DNA of 64,000 bases from an uncultured Halieaceae bacterium (GTDB lineage: Bacteria > Pseudomonadota > Gammaproteobacteria > Pseudomonadales > Halieaceae): the NCBI GenBank assembly GCA_938074045.1, contig CALJGI010000030.1:1-64000 (forward strand), given 5' to 3'. Below, piece by piece: positions 34,147 through 41,838 of the stretch. How positions within the stretch are numbered: position 1 is the first letter of the stretch; each line of letters opens with the position of its first letter. The position numbers were made by a program, and so were the translations under genes. The notes under the pieces are model-generated. The model had not been told where the DNA came from. It was given only the letters and a program-made list of their open reading frames with translations, and ran no database searches.

Positions 34147-34935
34147 CTAGTCTTCAAGAATACCGACCGCGCGGATCCAGCCAGCGGAAGCAGCTCTTAT
34201 CTTCACCGGGAAACAGGAGACCACAAAGCCATGAGCTGGCAGAATCTCCAGGTTGTGTAGCTTTTCGATCTGGAAGTAGCCGATCTCGCGGCCCGCCTTG
34301 TGCCCCTCCCAGATGATGGAGGGATCTTTTTCCTCTGCCCATTTGACCGCGGTATGGGAGAAAGGGGCGTCCCACGACCACGCATCCGTGCCAACAATCT
34401 TGACGCCCTGCTCCGCCAATCGCAGTGTGGCTTCTCGCCCCATGCCACAACCGGCGTGTATAAAATCCTCGTGTCCATAGCGCTCACCGGCACGCGTATT
34501 AACTAACACAATGTCATAGGGTTGCAGGGTGTACCCAATGCGCTTCAGTTCGGCATCCACTTCCGCCGCGGTCACTACATGACCGTCGGGCTTATCCCTG
34601 AAATCCAGTTTTACACCGGGTTTTTGACACCATTCCAGGGGCAGCTCGTCGATGGTCATCGCAGGCTTCTTGCCACCCTCTAGAGCGCTGTCCTGAGTGG
34701 AATGGAAGTGCCAGGGCGCGTCCATATGCGTACCGTTGTGAGTGGAGAGCTCTATCAACTCCACCGCCCAGGCTTCACCCTCCGGCAGCTGATCCTGGGT
34801 CAGGCCCGGAAAGAATGGTGACATTTGCTCGAAGGTATCCTGATGTTTGAAATAGGTGACCTTGGGCAATAATGGATCGGGGTCAGATTTCACATCATTT
34901 TCAATGGGAATGGAGAGGTCAATATATCGAGGCAT
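34147..34935 (-). CDS. Cyclase/kynurenine-formamidase-like metal-dependent hydrolase
   Basis: The Cyclase (PF04199) signature H-x-G-T-H-x-D-A-P-W-H is seen as THNGTHMDAPWHF. Further markers are VLVNTRAGERYGHEDFIHAG, IVGTDAWSWDAPF and a C-terminal ILPAHGFVVSCFPVKI. The length of 262 aa is standard. The start at 34935 (MPRYIDLSIPIE) is chosen because the strand-like DLSIPIE opens the family; the upstream frame extension of 45 residues has no family character. These enzymes open or hydrolyse small amide or lactone-like bonds. It is divergent from the FAA hydrolase at 35086. Confidence 0.85.
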   Translation of the reverse strand: MPRYIDLSIPIENDVKSDPDPLLPKVTYFKHQDTFEQMSPFFPGLTQDQLPEGEAWAVELIELSTHNGTHMDAPWHFHSTQDSALEGGKKPAMTIDELPLEWCQKPGVKLDFRDKPDGHVVTAAEVDAELKRIGYTLQPYDIVLVNTRAGERYGHEDFIHAGCGMGREATLRLAEQGVKIVGTDAWSWDAPFSHTAVKWAEEKDPSIIWEGHKAGREIGYFQIEKLHNLEILPAHGFVVSCFPVKIRAASAGWIRAVGILED

Positions 34936-35085
34936 ACGGCATCCCGGATGATGATTTGCGCTTGAGTGTAAACGAGATCGCGCCGCTATGGCCAACCAGG
35001 TTTGCCAGCAGCTCTGATGGTTGTAAGCAGGGCATCCATTGTGTAGGGTGCCTCGGAACTTTAACGGCATGCCGCGAAAGACAAC

Positions 35086-35946
35086 ATGCGATTATTAACC
35101 TTCGAATACGATGGAAAAGAGCACGCCGGTGTTCGCCGCGAAAACCGTGTTATTCCGGCAGAAGAACTTGATCCAGAATTGCCGGCCACACTTTTTGAGC
35201 TCCTTGCGAACAACCATCTGCCTGCTGTAGCAAGCAGGCTGGCCCACAGTCATGCACCGGGTATCGCTCTGGCAGACATCAACTACCGGCCGCTCCTTCC
35301 CAGACCGGGAAAAATAGCCTGCATAGGAAGAAACTACGCTGCCCACGCGGCGGAGAGTGGTGCGGAGGGGTCACCTTTCCCTGAGGTCTTCTTTCGTGGC
35401 GCAACCTCACTTGTGGCACACCAGAGTCCCATTATCCGTCCGCAATGCTCTGACATGCTGGATTTTGAAGGCGAGTTTGCACTGGTTATCGGCAAGACCT
35501 GTCGCCACGCCACCGAGGAAAATGCCCTGGAATATGTTGCCGGTTATACACTCTTCAACGATGCCACCATCCGCAACTACCAACGCTTTGCCAGCCAGTG
35601 GACGGTAGGCAAAAACTTTGACGGCACCGGTGCACTGGGACCTGAATTGGTCACTGTCGACGAGGTACCGGCGGGGCTTTCAGGCTGCACGCTGACGACC
35701 ACCCTCAATGGTGTGTTAATGCAAACCGGACATGTTGACGACTTGATATTTCCAGTCAAGAAACTGATTCAAATTCTGAGCGAGTGCATGACACTGGAAC
35801 CAGGAGATATAGTGGTAACCGGAACGCCGTCGGGAGTCGGCTTTGCCCGAATCCCACCTCTATGGATGAAGCCAGGCGACACCGTGGAAGTTGAGGTCAC
35901 GGGGCTTGGCAAACTGGTCAACAATGTCATCGACGAAATGCGATAA
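35086..35946 (+). CDS. Fumarylacetoacetate hydrolase-family protein
   Basis: The FAH C-terminal domain is clear: CIGRNYAAHAAESG, then the metal ligands E-x-E in MLDFEGEFALVIGK and Asp in LFNDATIRNYQ, and the closing VTGTPSGVGFARIPPLWMKPGD. The length of 286 aa fits bacterial hydrolases/decarboxylases that cleave C-C bonds in 2,4-dioxo acids or oxaloacetate-type substrates. It begins a + strand set with an acyl-CoA dehydrogenase and the Meh-like hydratase. Its substrate is not predicted further. Confidence 0.88.
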   Translation: MRLLTFEYDGKEHAGVRRENRVIPAEELDPELPATLFELLANNHLPAVASRLAHSHAPGIALADINYRPLLPRPGKIACIGRNYAAHAAESGAEGSPFPEVFFRGATSLVAHQSPIIRPQCSDMLDFEGEFALVIGKTCRHATEENALEYVAGYTLFNDATIRNYQRFASQWTVGKNFDGTGALGPELVTVDEVPAGLSGCTLTTTLNGVLMQTGHVDDLIFPVKKLIQILSECMTLEPGDIVVTGTPSGVGFARIPPLWMKPGDTVEVEVTGLGKLVNNVIDEMR

Positions 35947-36002
35947 TACAGAGCTCCAGATATGGCAGTAAACAGAAAACTTTATACAAGGACTCCCCAA
36001 AG

Positions 36003-37154
36003 GTGATAGAGCAATATCAGGATATTCGTGACGCCGTAGCTAAACTCTGCCAGAGCTTCACTGGTCAGTACTGGCAGTCGTTGGATGCTGATAATGAGTA
36101 CCCGACGGCCTTCGTGCAGGCGCTCACAGAATCCGGCTATCTATCGATACTGATACCCGAGGAGTACGGTGGCGCTGGCCTACCGCTTGCCGCCGCCTGT
36201 GCTGTACTGGAGGAAATTCAGCGCAGTGGTTGCAACGGTGGCGCTTGTCACGCCCAGATGTACACCATGGGAACGTTGCTGAGACACGGGAGCGACGCGC
36301 AAAAAGAACACTACCTTCCCGCCATTGCGAGCGGCGAGCTGCGCCTGCAGGCTTTCGGGGTAACGGAACCGGACAGTGGGACAGATACAACACGGATTCA
36401 GACCCGGGCGACACTGGTGGATGGCCACTATGTCATCTCAGGCAAGAAAGTCTTTATCTCGCGTACAGAGCATTCTGACCTGATGGTCTTACTGGTAAGA
36501 ACCACCCCCAGGGACGAGTGCAAAAAGCCCACCGATGGCATGTCCGTGCTGCTAGTGGACATGCGGGAGTCGCTCGGCAATGGGCTGACCATAAAACCGA
36601 TCAAAACCATGATGAATCATGCCAGCACCGAACTGTTTTTTGATGACCTCAAAGTACCGGCGAGCAATCTTATTGGCAAGGAAGGCAAAGGTTTTTCCTA
36701 CATTGTCGATGGCATGAACGCCGAGCGCATACTAATCGCCGCCGAGTGTATCGGTGATGCACGCTTCTTTATTGATCGCGCCAGTGCCTATGCACGTGAG
36801 CGGGAGGTTTTCGGCCGTCCGATAGGGCTTAATCAGGGGGTACAGTTCCCAATTGCCCGTGCCCACGTACAGACGGAAGCCGCCGACGCTATCGTCAAAC
36901 GAGCCGCCGCTTCCTACGACAGAGGGGAGCCCTGTGGCACCGATGCAAATATGGCGAAGCTGTTGGCGTCGGAAGCCTCCTGGCAGGCAGGTGACACCTG
37001 TATACAGACCTTTGGTGGTTACGGTTTCGCGACCGAATATGATATTGAACGAAAATTTCGCGAAACCCGGCTGTATCAGGTAGCGCCGGTATCTACCAAC
37101 TTGATTCTTTCCCATGTGGCTACCCACGATCTGGGGATGCCCAAGTCTTTCTAA
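36003..37154 (+). CDS. Acyl-CoA dehydrogenase
   Basis: This is a typical 383-residue member: FGVTEPDSGTDTTRIQTRAT, GKKVFISRTEHSDLMVLLVR, REVFGRPIGLNQGVQFPIAR, FGGYGFATEYDIERKFRETR. It ends with YQVAPVSTNLILSHVATHDLGMPKSF, a tail lacking the IYEGT Glu, so the base must lie elsewhere (a Glu in GMNAERILIAAECIG is a candidate). The start codon is GTG at 36003, with AAGGA a little far upstream, so a nearby alternative is possible. It is followed 28 bases later by the Meh-like hydratase, which suggests a shared pathway. Confidence 0.88.
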   Translation: MIEQYQDIRDAVAKLCQSFTGQYWQSLDADNEYPTAFVQALTESGYLSILIPEEYGGAGLPLAAACAVLEEIQRSGCNGGACHAQMYTMGTLLRHGSDAQKEHYLPAIASGELRLQAFGVTEPDSGTDTTRIQTRATLVDGHYVISGKKVFISRTEHSDLMVLLVRTTPRDECKKPTDGMSVLLVDMRESLGNGLTIKPIKTMMNHASTELFFDDLKVPASNLIGKEGKGFSYIVDGMNAERILIAAECIGDARFFIDRASAYAREREVFGRPIGLNQGVQFPIARAHVQTEAADAIVKRAAASYDRGEPCGTDANMAKLLASEASWQAGDTCIQTFGGYGFATEYDIERKFRETRLYQVAPVSTNLILSHVATHDLGMPKSF

Positions 37155-37182
37155 CAGTCAGCAGTTCAAAACGAGACAGCGC

Positions 37183-38064
37183 ATGCCTCAAGAAATAGAC
37201 ATCGAACATCTGCGCCGCTGGATCGGCAGGGAGCAGCGGTCCAGCGACATTATTACGCCAGAGTTTCTGCTACGCTTCTCCGCAACCCTGGACGGTTATA
37301 CCGATTGCACCACGCACCCACCATTGGGCTATCAATGGTGTCTGGGACAACCCGCCGTCATCGCCAAAGATCTGGGACCGGACGGGCACCCTGCCAAGGG
37401 CGGATTTCTGCCCCCCGTTCCCTTACCCAGACGAATGTGGGCCTCCAGCCAAATTTCATTTTTTGCCCCACCAGACATCAGCCGGCCAGTTGACAAGACA
37501 TCGTCGATTGCCGATGTCCTCCTGAAAAACAGCAAGACCTCCGAACCGCTGGTCTTTGTACATGTGGACCACCGTTACACTCAGGGTGAGCATGAAAAAC
37601 ATGTACTGATTCAGGAGCGGCAAGTCATTGTCTATAGGCAACCTTCGCCCTTCAAAAAAGCAGTTGCCCAGGAAAGTCCTGCCGCCGTGTCCCACGTGAT
37701 GAGCATTATCCCCGACACCACGTTGTTATTTCGGTATTCCGCCGTTACCTTCAACGGCCACCGAATCCATTACGACCACAAATACGCGACTGCGGTGGAA
37801 GATTACCCTGGGCTTGTCGTTCACGGCCCTCTGATGGCAACAGTGCTGATGAATGTGGCGCAGTCTTTGCGACCAAACCAGACATTGTCTCACTTCGATT
37901 TCCGGGGTGTGGCGCCCGCCTTTGTCGACGAAGGACTGGAGCTTGTGATCACGAGTACGGGCACTACGGCGGGAAGTGAGGTGGATTCACTGGAAATCAG
38001 AAACCAGTTCGGCGCTCTCATCATGACCGCCACCGCCACATTTCCAACAAACTCTAGCGCGTGA
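37183..38064 (+). CDS. MaoC/HTD2-type hot-dog hydratase, mesaconyl-C4-CoA hydratase (Meh)-like
   Basis: The N-terminal half (about 1-150) is a FAS1-like dehydratase hot-dog domain with LGPDGHPAKGGFLPPVPLPR, a stretch I associate with mesaconyl-C4-CoA hydratase (3-methylfumaryl-CoA hydratase). The C-terminal half holds the active site VTFNGHRIHYDHKYATAVEDYPGLVVHGPL, with catalytic Asp/His of MaoC type. At 293 aa the length fits. ATG at 37183 is chosen; the frame is open further upstream but overlaps the previous gene. It would hydrate mesaconyl-C4-CoA to citramalyl-CoA, the step after Mct (24515). Confidence 0.75.
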   Translation: MPQEIDIEHLRRWIGREQRSSDIITPEFLLRFSATLDGYTDCTTHPPLGYQWCLGQPAVIAKDLGPDGHPAKGGFLPPVPLPRRMWASSQISFFAPPDISRPVDKTSSIADVLLKNSKTSEPLVFVHVDHRYTQGEHEKHVLIQERQVIVYRQPSPFKKAVAQESPAAVSHVMSIIPDTTLLFRYSAVTFNGHRIHYDHKYATAVEDYPGLVVHGPLMATVLMNVAQSLRPNQTLSHFDFRGVAPAFVDEGLELVITSTGTTAGSEVDSLEIRNQFGALIMTATATFPTNSSA

Positions 38065-38087
38065 AAAATTTGCCTCAGCTATCCTGA

Positions 38088-39173
38088 TTAACTCTGTTTT
38101 CGCGCTCGATCTGCCATTTCTTGCGCCAGCATACTGAGCTCCGCTGCCTTGAAGGCGTGATCCTGAGTCATCGCGGTTTCAGTGCGATGCAAACAGTCCA
38201 CTATCAACCGCCCAAAAAAAGGAAAACCTGTTTTTTGCAGACAATCTATTTCCTGCTCTCCGTTTTCATTGACCAGAAAAAGCTTTGACGCGGGGGCATC
38301 CCGGGCGACGTCCAGGTATTTCCGAATCTCCAGCGTGCCTTCACTTCCGGTAATAAAGGTGCGGCCATCTCCCCAGGTGCGCAGACCATCCGGTGTGTAC
38401 CAATCCACGCGGCAGTAAAATGAAGCGCCGTTGTCACCCGTCATAGACATTTCGCCAAAATCTTCCAAACCGGGTTTATCGGGATGACTGAAATTTTCTA
38501 CCCGCGCATAGTTTACCTGCGCAGTAGCGCAACCCGCATAGGTAAGAAACTGTTCCACTTGATGCGAACCAATGTCAGTGAGAATGCCGCCATAGCGCGC
38601 CTTATCAAAAAACCATTCTGGCCGGGTATCTTTCGCTAAACGGTGAGGAGCCAGGTTCAACACCTGAAGTACCCGCCCGATAGCACCCTGCTCTATCAGT
38701 TCACCCGCGCGCCAGGCGGCATCGTTATGTAAACGCTCGGCGTAATAAACGCTATACTTTCCGCCCGTTCGCGTGCAGGTATCCCGAACGGCCTGCAGTT
38801 GTTCAGGCGAGGTAAAAGGAGACTTGTCGGTAAAATAATCTTTATCGGCGTCGAGAATTTCAATACCCAATTGAGCCCGTTCACTGGGGATTGCCGCCGC
38901 TGCTACCAGCTTTATTGAAGGGTCGCGCAGAATCTGTTCCAGGCTGGTGGCTGCTTCAACTTCCGGATACGTGTCGACAAACTGTTGCACCCGCTGCGGG
39001 TCAGCATCGTATACGTATCTCAGCGTTGCTCCGGCATCTCTGAGCCCGTTTACCTGCCCATAGATATGACCGTGATCAAGTCCCGTCGCTGCAATGCAGA
39101 ACTCCCCTGGGCCGACAACCTGTCGAGCCACCGCGGTCGGTGCATAATTTGCGCCATCACCTATTTCAGCCAC
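38088..39173 (-). CDS. Gfo/Idh/MocA-family oxidoreductase
   Basis: An N-terminal Rossmann domain (FCIAATGLDHGHIYGQVNGL, YVYDADPQRV, AAAAIPSERAQLGIEIL, DKSPFTSPEQL, the last in place of the EKP motif) is followed by the Gfo/Idh/MocA C-terminal beta-sheet domain (GGILTDIGSHQVEQFLTYAG carries the usual D-x-G-x-H). The nucleotide loop is not a perfect G-x-G-x-x-G. It probably oxidises a sugar or polyol with NAD(P). It is last in a three-gene unit with the Nramp-fold transporter and a second Gfo/Idh protein. Confidence 0.83.
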   Translation of the reverse strand: MAEIGDGANYAPTAVARQVVGPGEFCIAATGLDHGHIYGQVNGLRDAGATLRYVYDADPQRVQQFVDTYPEVEAATSLEQILRDPSIKLVAAAAIPSERAQLGIEILDADKDYFTDKSPFTSPEQLQAVRDTCTRTGGKYSVYYAERLHNDAAWRAGELIEQGAIGRVLQVLNLAPHRLAKDTRPEWFFDKARYGGILTDIGSHQVEQFLTYAGCATAQVNYARVENFSHPDKPGLEDFGEMSMTGDNGASFYCRVDWYTPDGLRTWGDGRTFITGSEGTLEIRKYLDVARDAPASKLFLVNENGEQEIDCLQKTGFPFFGRLIVDCLHRTETAMTQDHAFKAAELSMLAQEMADRARKQS

Positions 39174-39206
39174 AAAAACTTCCTTTACTAACGGGACATT
39201 GCACCC

Positions 39207-40589
39207 TTAAAACCATTCGAGATTGATGCCGGTGCTATAAGTCACACTGGCCAGCACAGTGGCGATACACAGCACCATCGCGGCATTATATAGCCAGCGG
39301 CGTCGACCCTCCGGGCGATCATCGCCGAGATAGGCGGTATTGTTGTTGAGAAACAGCCAGCCCAGGTAGGCGATGGGCAACAGGAAACCGCAGATAGCTG
39401 AGGTCGGCAGAATCACATAGGCACCCATGGTGGACCAGAGGAATACCCCCAGCACCGCAGGCGTTGGTAGTAGCAAGGCCAGGCGATAGTTTCTTGAATG
39501 AGGTTCCCAGTTGAACATCGCCCCCGCCGCCGCTCCACAACAGAGCATATGCATGACCAACGAGCCGATAGCCATACCGAGAATCCCGAAGGCAAAAATC
39601 AGGCGCCCGGTGACCGCTCCCAACCCCGCAGCGCTGAACATGGCGCCGGCCTGATTTGGACTGAGCTTGCCCTGTATGCTCATGTCACTGCCGTAAAATG
39701 CTCCGGCTGCGGCAATCGATATCAAGCCCGTCACCAAAAGATAGGGCAAGACCAAACCCATGACGATATCGTAGCGGGAAAGTTCGCGGTGCTCTTTACC
39801 CCAACCGCGATCCAGTAAGGTATAGCCGTAGACAAAGGTCATATTGATGCCAACGGCGGTTCCCAGGGCCGCCATAATCGTTATCACGCCTTCGCCATCC
39901 GTGGGTAAACGACCGGGTATATACCCCGCGATAACTGCTCCCCAGTCCACCTGTCCATTCATAGACGCGGTGATCACCACCCACATAAAGGCGAGTACAA
40001 TCATGCCACTAAGTAACTTGATAGCAGTCTCAAACACGGTGACCGAGGTACCGCCCTTGCCATAATTCCAGGCGGTAAAGGCGCACAGGCACCAGACAGC
40101 TGTCGCCAGCACAAACAGGTACAGCTCCCGAGCCATTCCACCGCTGTCCTCGAGTGAAAATCCAGTGGAAACGACGATAATTTCCTCCAGCATTCCCGCA
40201 CTCAGAGGGTAGTGGGAAAAACCCCAGATAATACTGGAGGCCAGGGCGGCAATGGCCCACAACCAGGCGACCGACGGGTGCACATGATCGCGCATGGCTG
40301 CAAAGGGTTTTATCCCGGTGCTGAGGGTCTGATGGGACAATGCAAAAAGCATAATGCAACCGATCAGCATGGACAGGGGCTGCACCCACAGCAGCTCATA
40401 GCCATACACCGCCCCAATGGTCAGTGACGTAATAGCGCTGCCACCCCCCAGCGTCATCGCTCCCTGCAACCAACCCGGCCCACTCAGTCGCAGGTAGCCA
40501 GGTATGCGCCGTAAAGCGGGCTTCGCGGCCAATGCGGACAGCTGGGCTCGTTCCTGTGCGAGGGTATCGGCCATCATAGATTCGTTCAT
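39207..40589 (-). CDS. Nramp-fold transporter lacking the metal-binding motifs
   Basis: The 460-residue protein has about 11 membrane segments and opens like an Nramp protein (SGPGWLQGAMTLGGGSAITS...GYELLWVQPLSM). In true Mn/Fe Nramps segment 1 carries D-P-G-N; here the place reads GGGS (about residues 48-51). Segment 6, normally M-P-H-N, reads GINMTFVYGYTLLD. The metal ligands are thus gone and the cargo is probably not a divalent metal ion. It overlaps the upstream Gfo/Idh gene by 4 bases and is followed by another, so an organic, sugar-like substrate is a reasonable guess. Confidence 0.75.
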   Translation of the reverse strand: MNESMMADTLAQERAQLSALAAKPALRRIPGYLRLSGPGWLQGAMTLGGGSAITSLTIGAVYGYELLWVQPLSMLIGCIMLFALSHQTLSTGIKPFAAMRDHVHPSVAWLWAIAALASSIIWGFSHYPLSAGMLEEIIVVSTGFSLEDSGGMARELYLFVLATAVWCLCAFTAWNYGKGGTSVTVFETAIKLLSGMIVLAFMWVVITASMNGQVDWGAVIAGYIPGRLPTDGEGVITIMAALGTAVGINMTFVYGYTLLDRGWGKEHRELSRYDIVMGLVLPYLLVTGLISIAAAGAFYGSDMSIQGKLSPNQAGAMFSAAGLGAVTGRLIFAFGILGMAIGSLVMHMLCCGAAAGAMFNWEPHSRNYRLALLLPTPAVLGVFLWSTMGAYVILPTSAICGFLLPIAYLGWLFLNNNTAYLGDDRPEGRRRWLYNAAMVLCIATVLASVTYSTGINLEWF

Positions 40590-41740
40590 CGGTAGGAGGC
40601 ATCCATATCAATGTTGGCTTTGGCTGTAGATTTCTTTCTCAACGAAGAAGCATCAATGCGCTGCTGCAGTGCTCGCTGATAGTGCTCGCTGTCCAGCGGC
40701 AATGCTATACGCATGTCCTCCCAACTGGAGAGCAGCATGGCATTTGCCAGCGCCAGAGATTTCAAGCCCTCGCTGGCTGGTGCAATAAGCTGCCCACCCT
40801 GCAATATCGACCGGCAGAAATTACCTAACACAAGCGCATGCTGGTTAACCTCCCGGTCGGGCGTCACATCCGTGGTTTCCGTGGCAGGTTGCCCAAACAT
40901 ATCATGGGTAGTGCGGCTGTATTCACTGGTGCCACGTTCATTGAGGGTGAGTACCAGGCGTTGACCATCAAAGGCCAGGCTACCCTTATCACCTACCACG
41001 TCAAACCGATTCACACCGGGCGCTTCACCCGTGGACCCGACGAACAGACCCGACGCCCCATTGTCATATTCAAAATAGGCGGTCGCTTCGTCTTCCACGT
41101 CGATGTCGTGATACCGACCGAAACGACAATCGGCGCGCACGCTGCTGGGCATGCCACATAACCAGGTGAATATATCGAGGTTGTGTATGCACTGGTTTAG
41201 CAGCAAACCCCCACCCTCGCCTTTCCAGGTGGCTCGCCAATCGCTGACCTGAAAATATATGTCCGGTCTGAACCAGTTGGTCATGGTCCAGTGGGTTCGG
41301 CAAATCTCACCCAATTGGTCGGACTCGATGATATCGCGCATGGTTTGGAAAAGGGGATCGGTGCGCTGATTCAGCATCAGGGCAAACACCTGCTTTGGGC
41401 TGTGCAGATCAAGTAATGCCTGGCCTTCCTGCACCGATAGGCCAATGGGTTTCTCCATCATCACATGCAAACCCGCCTGCAATGCACAGGCGCCAATATC
41501 GAAATGCGTAAATGTGGGCGTTGCAATCAGAACAGCATCACAGGTTCCGCTGTCGATGAGTTCGCGATAGTCGGTGAAATGTGTAACACCGAGCTGGGCG
41601 GCCGCATCGGTTTGTTGTCGAGAACAGACTGCGGTAATAGCGCACTCCACCACGTGTCCGTCTCGAACATTCGCAATATGCTGCTGGGCAATATTGCCCA
41701 AACCGACGACGCCAAGCCGCACGGTGCCGGATTCAATCAT
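40586..41740 (-). CDS. Gfo/Idh/MocA-family oxidoreductase
   Basis: The N-terminal NAD(P) motif is VRLGVVGLGNIAQQHIANV (G-x-G-x-x-x), followed by LIATPTFTHFDIGACAL, MMEKPIGLSVQEGQALLD (the EKP catalytic Lys) and LLNQCIHNLDIFTWLCGMP (His of the usual D-x-x-x-H region). The C-terminal domain (EDEATAYFEYDNGASGLFVGS) is standard; 384 residues. The partner gene at 39173 diverges at these motifs, so the two are likely to act on different steps. It is first in the unit; two short palindromes lie in its 98-base leader after the putA stop. Confidence 0.9.
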   Translation of the reverse strand: MIESGTVRLGVVGLGNIAQQHIANVRDGHVVECAITAVCSRQQTDAAAQLGVTHFTDYRELIDSGTCDAVLIATPTFTHFDIGACALQAGLHVMMEKPIGLSVQEGQALLDLHSPKQVFALMLNQRTDPLFQTMRDIIESDQLGEICRTHWTMTNWFRPDIYFQVSDWRATWKGEGGGLLLNQCIHNLDIFTWLCGMPSSVRADCRFGRYHDIDVEDEATAYFEYDNGASGLFVGSTGEAPGVNRFDVVGDKGSLAFDGQRLVLTLNERGTSEYSRTTHDMFGQPATETTDVTPDREVNQHALVLGNFCRSILQGGQLIAPASEGLKSLALANAMLLSSWEDMRIALPLDSEHYQRALQQRIDASSLRKKSTAKANIDMDASYR

Positions 41741-41781
41741 CCAGGATTCCCGTTACCGAATTTCTCTACCAAGTTAATGAC

Positions 41782-41821
41782 ATTGTGGACAATTCAGTGG
41801 CTGGTCTCAACCACAGTGGTT
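41782..41821. promoter_or_regulatory. Two short palindromes between putA and the Gfo/Idh-transporter unit
   Basis: ATTGT-GG-ACAAT (41782-41793) and AACCAC-A-GTGGTT (41809-41821) are both perfect. They lie between the putA stop and the Gfo/Idh start (both minus strand). They may be operators for the transporter unit; neither has a T-run to make a terminator. Confidence 0.35.
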
Positions 41822-41838
41822 CACACTGTTGCTATAGA

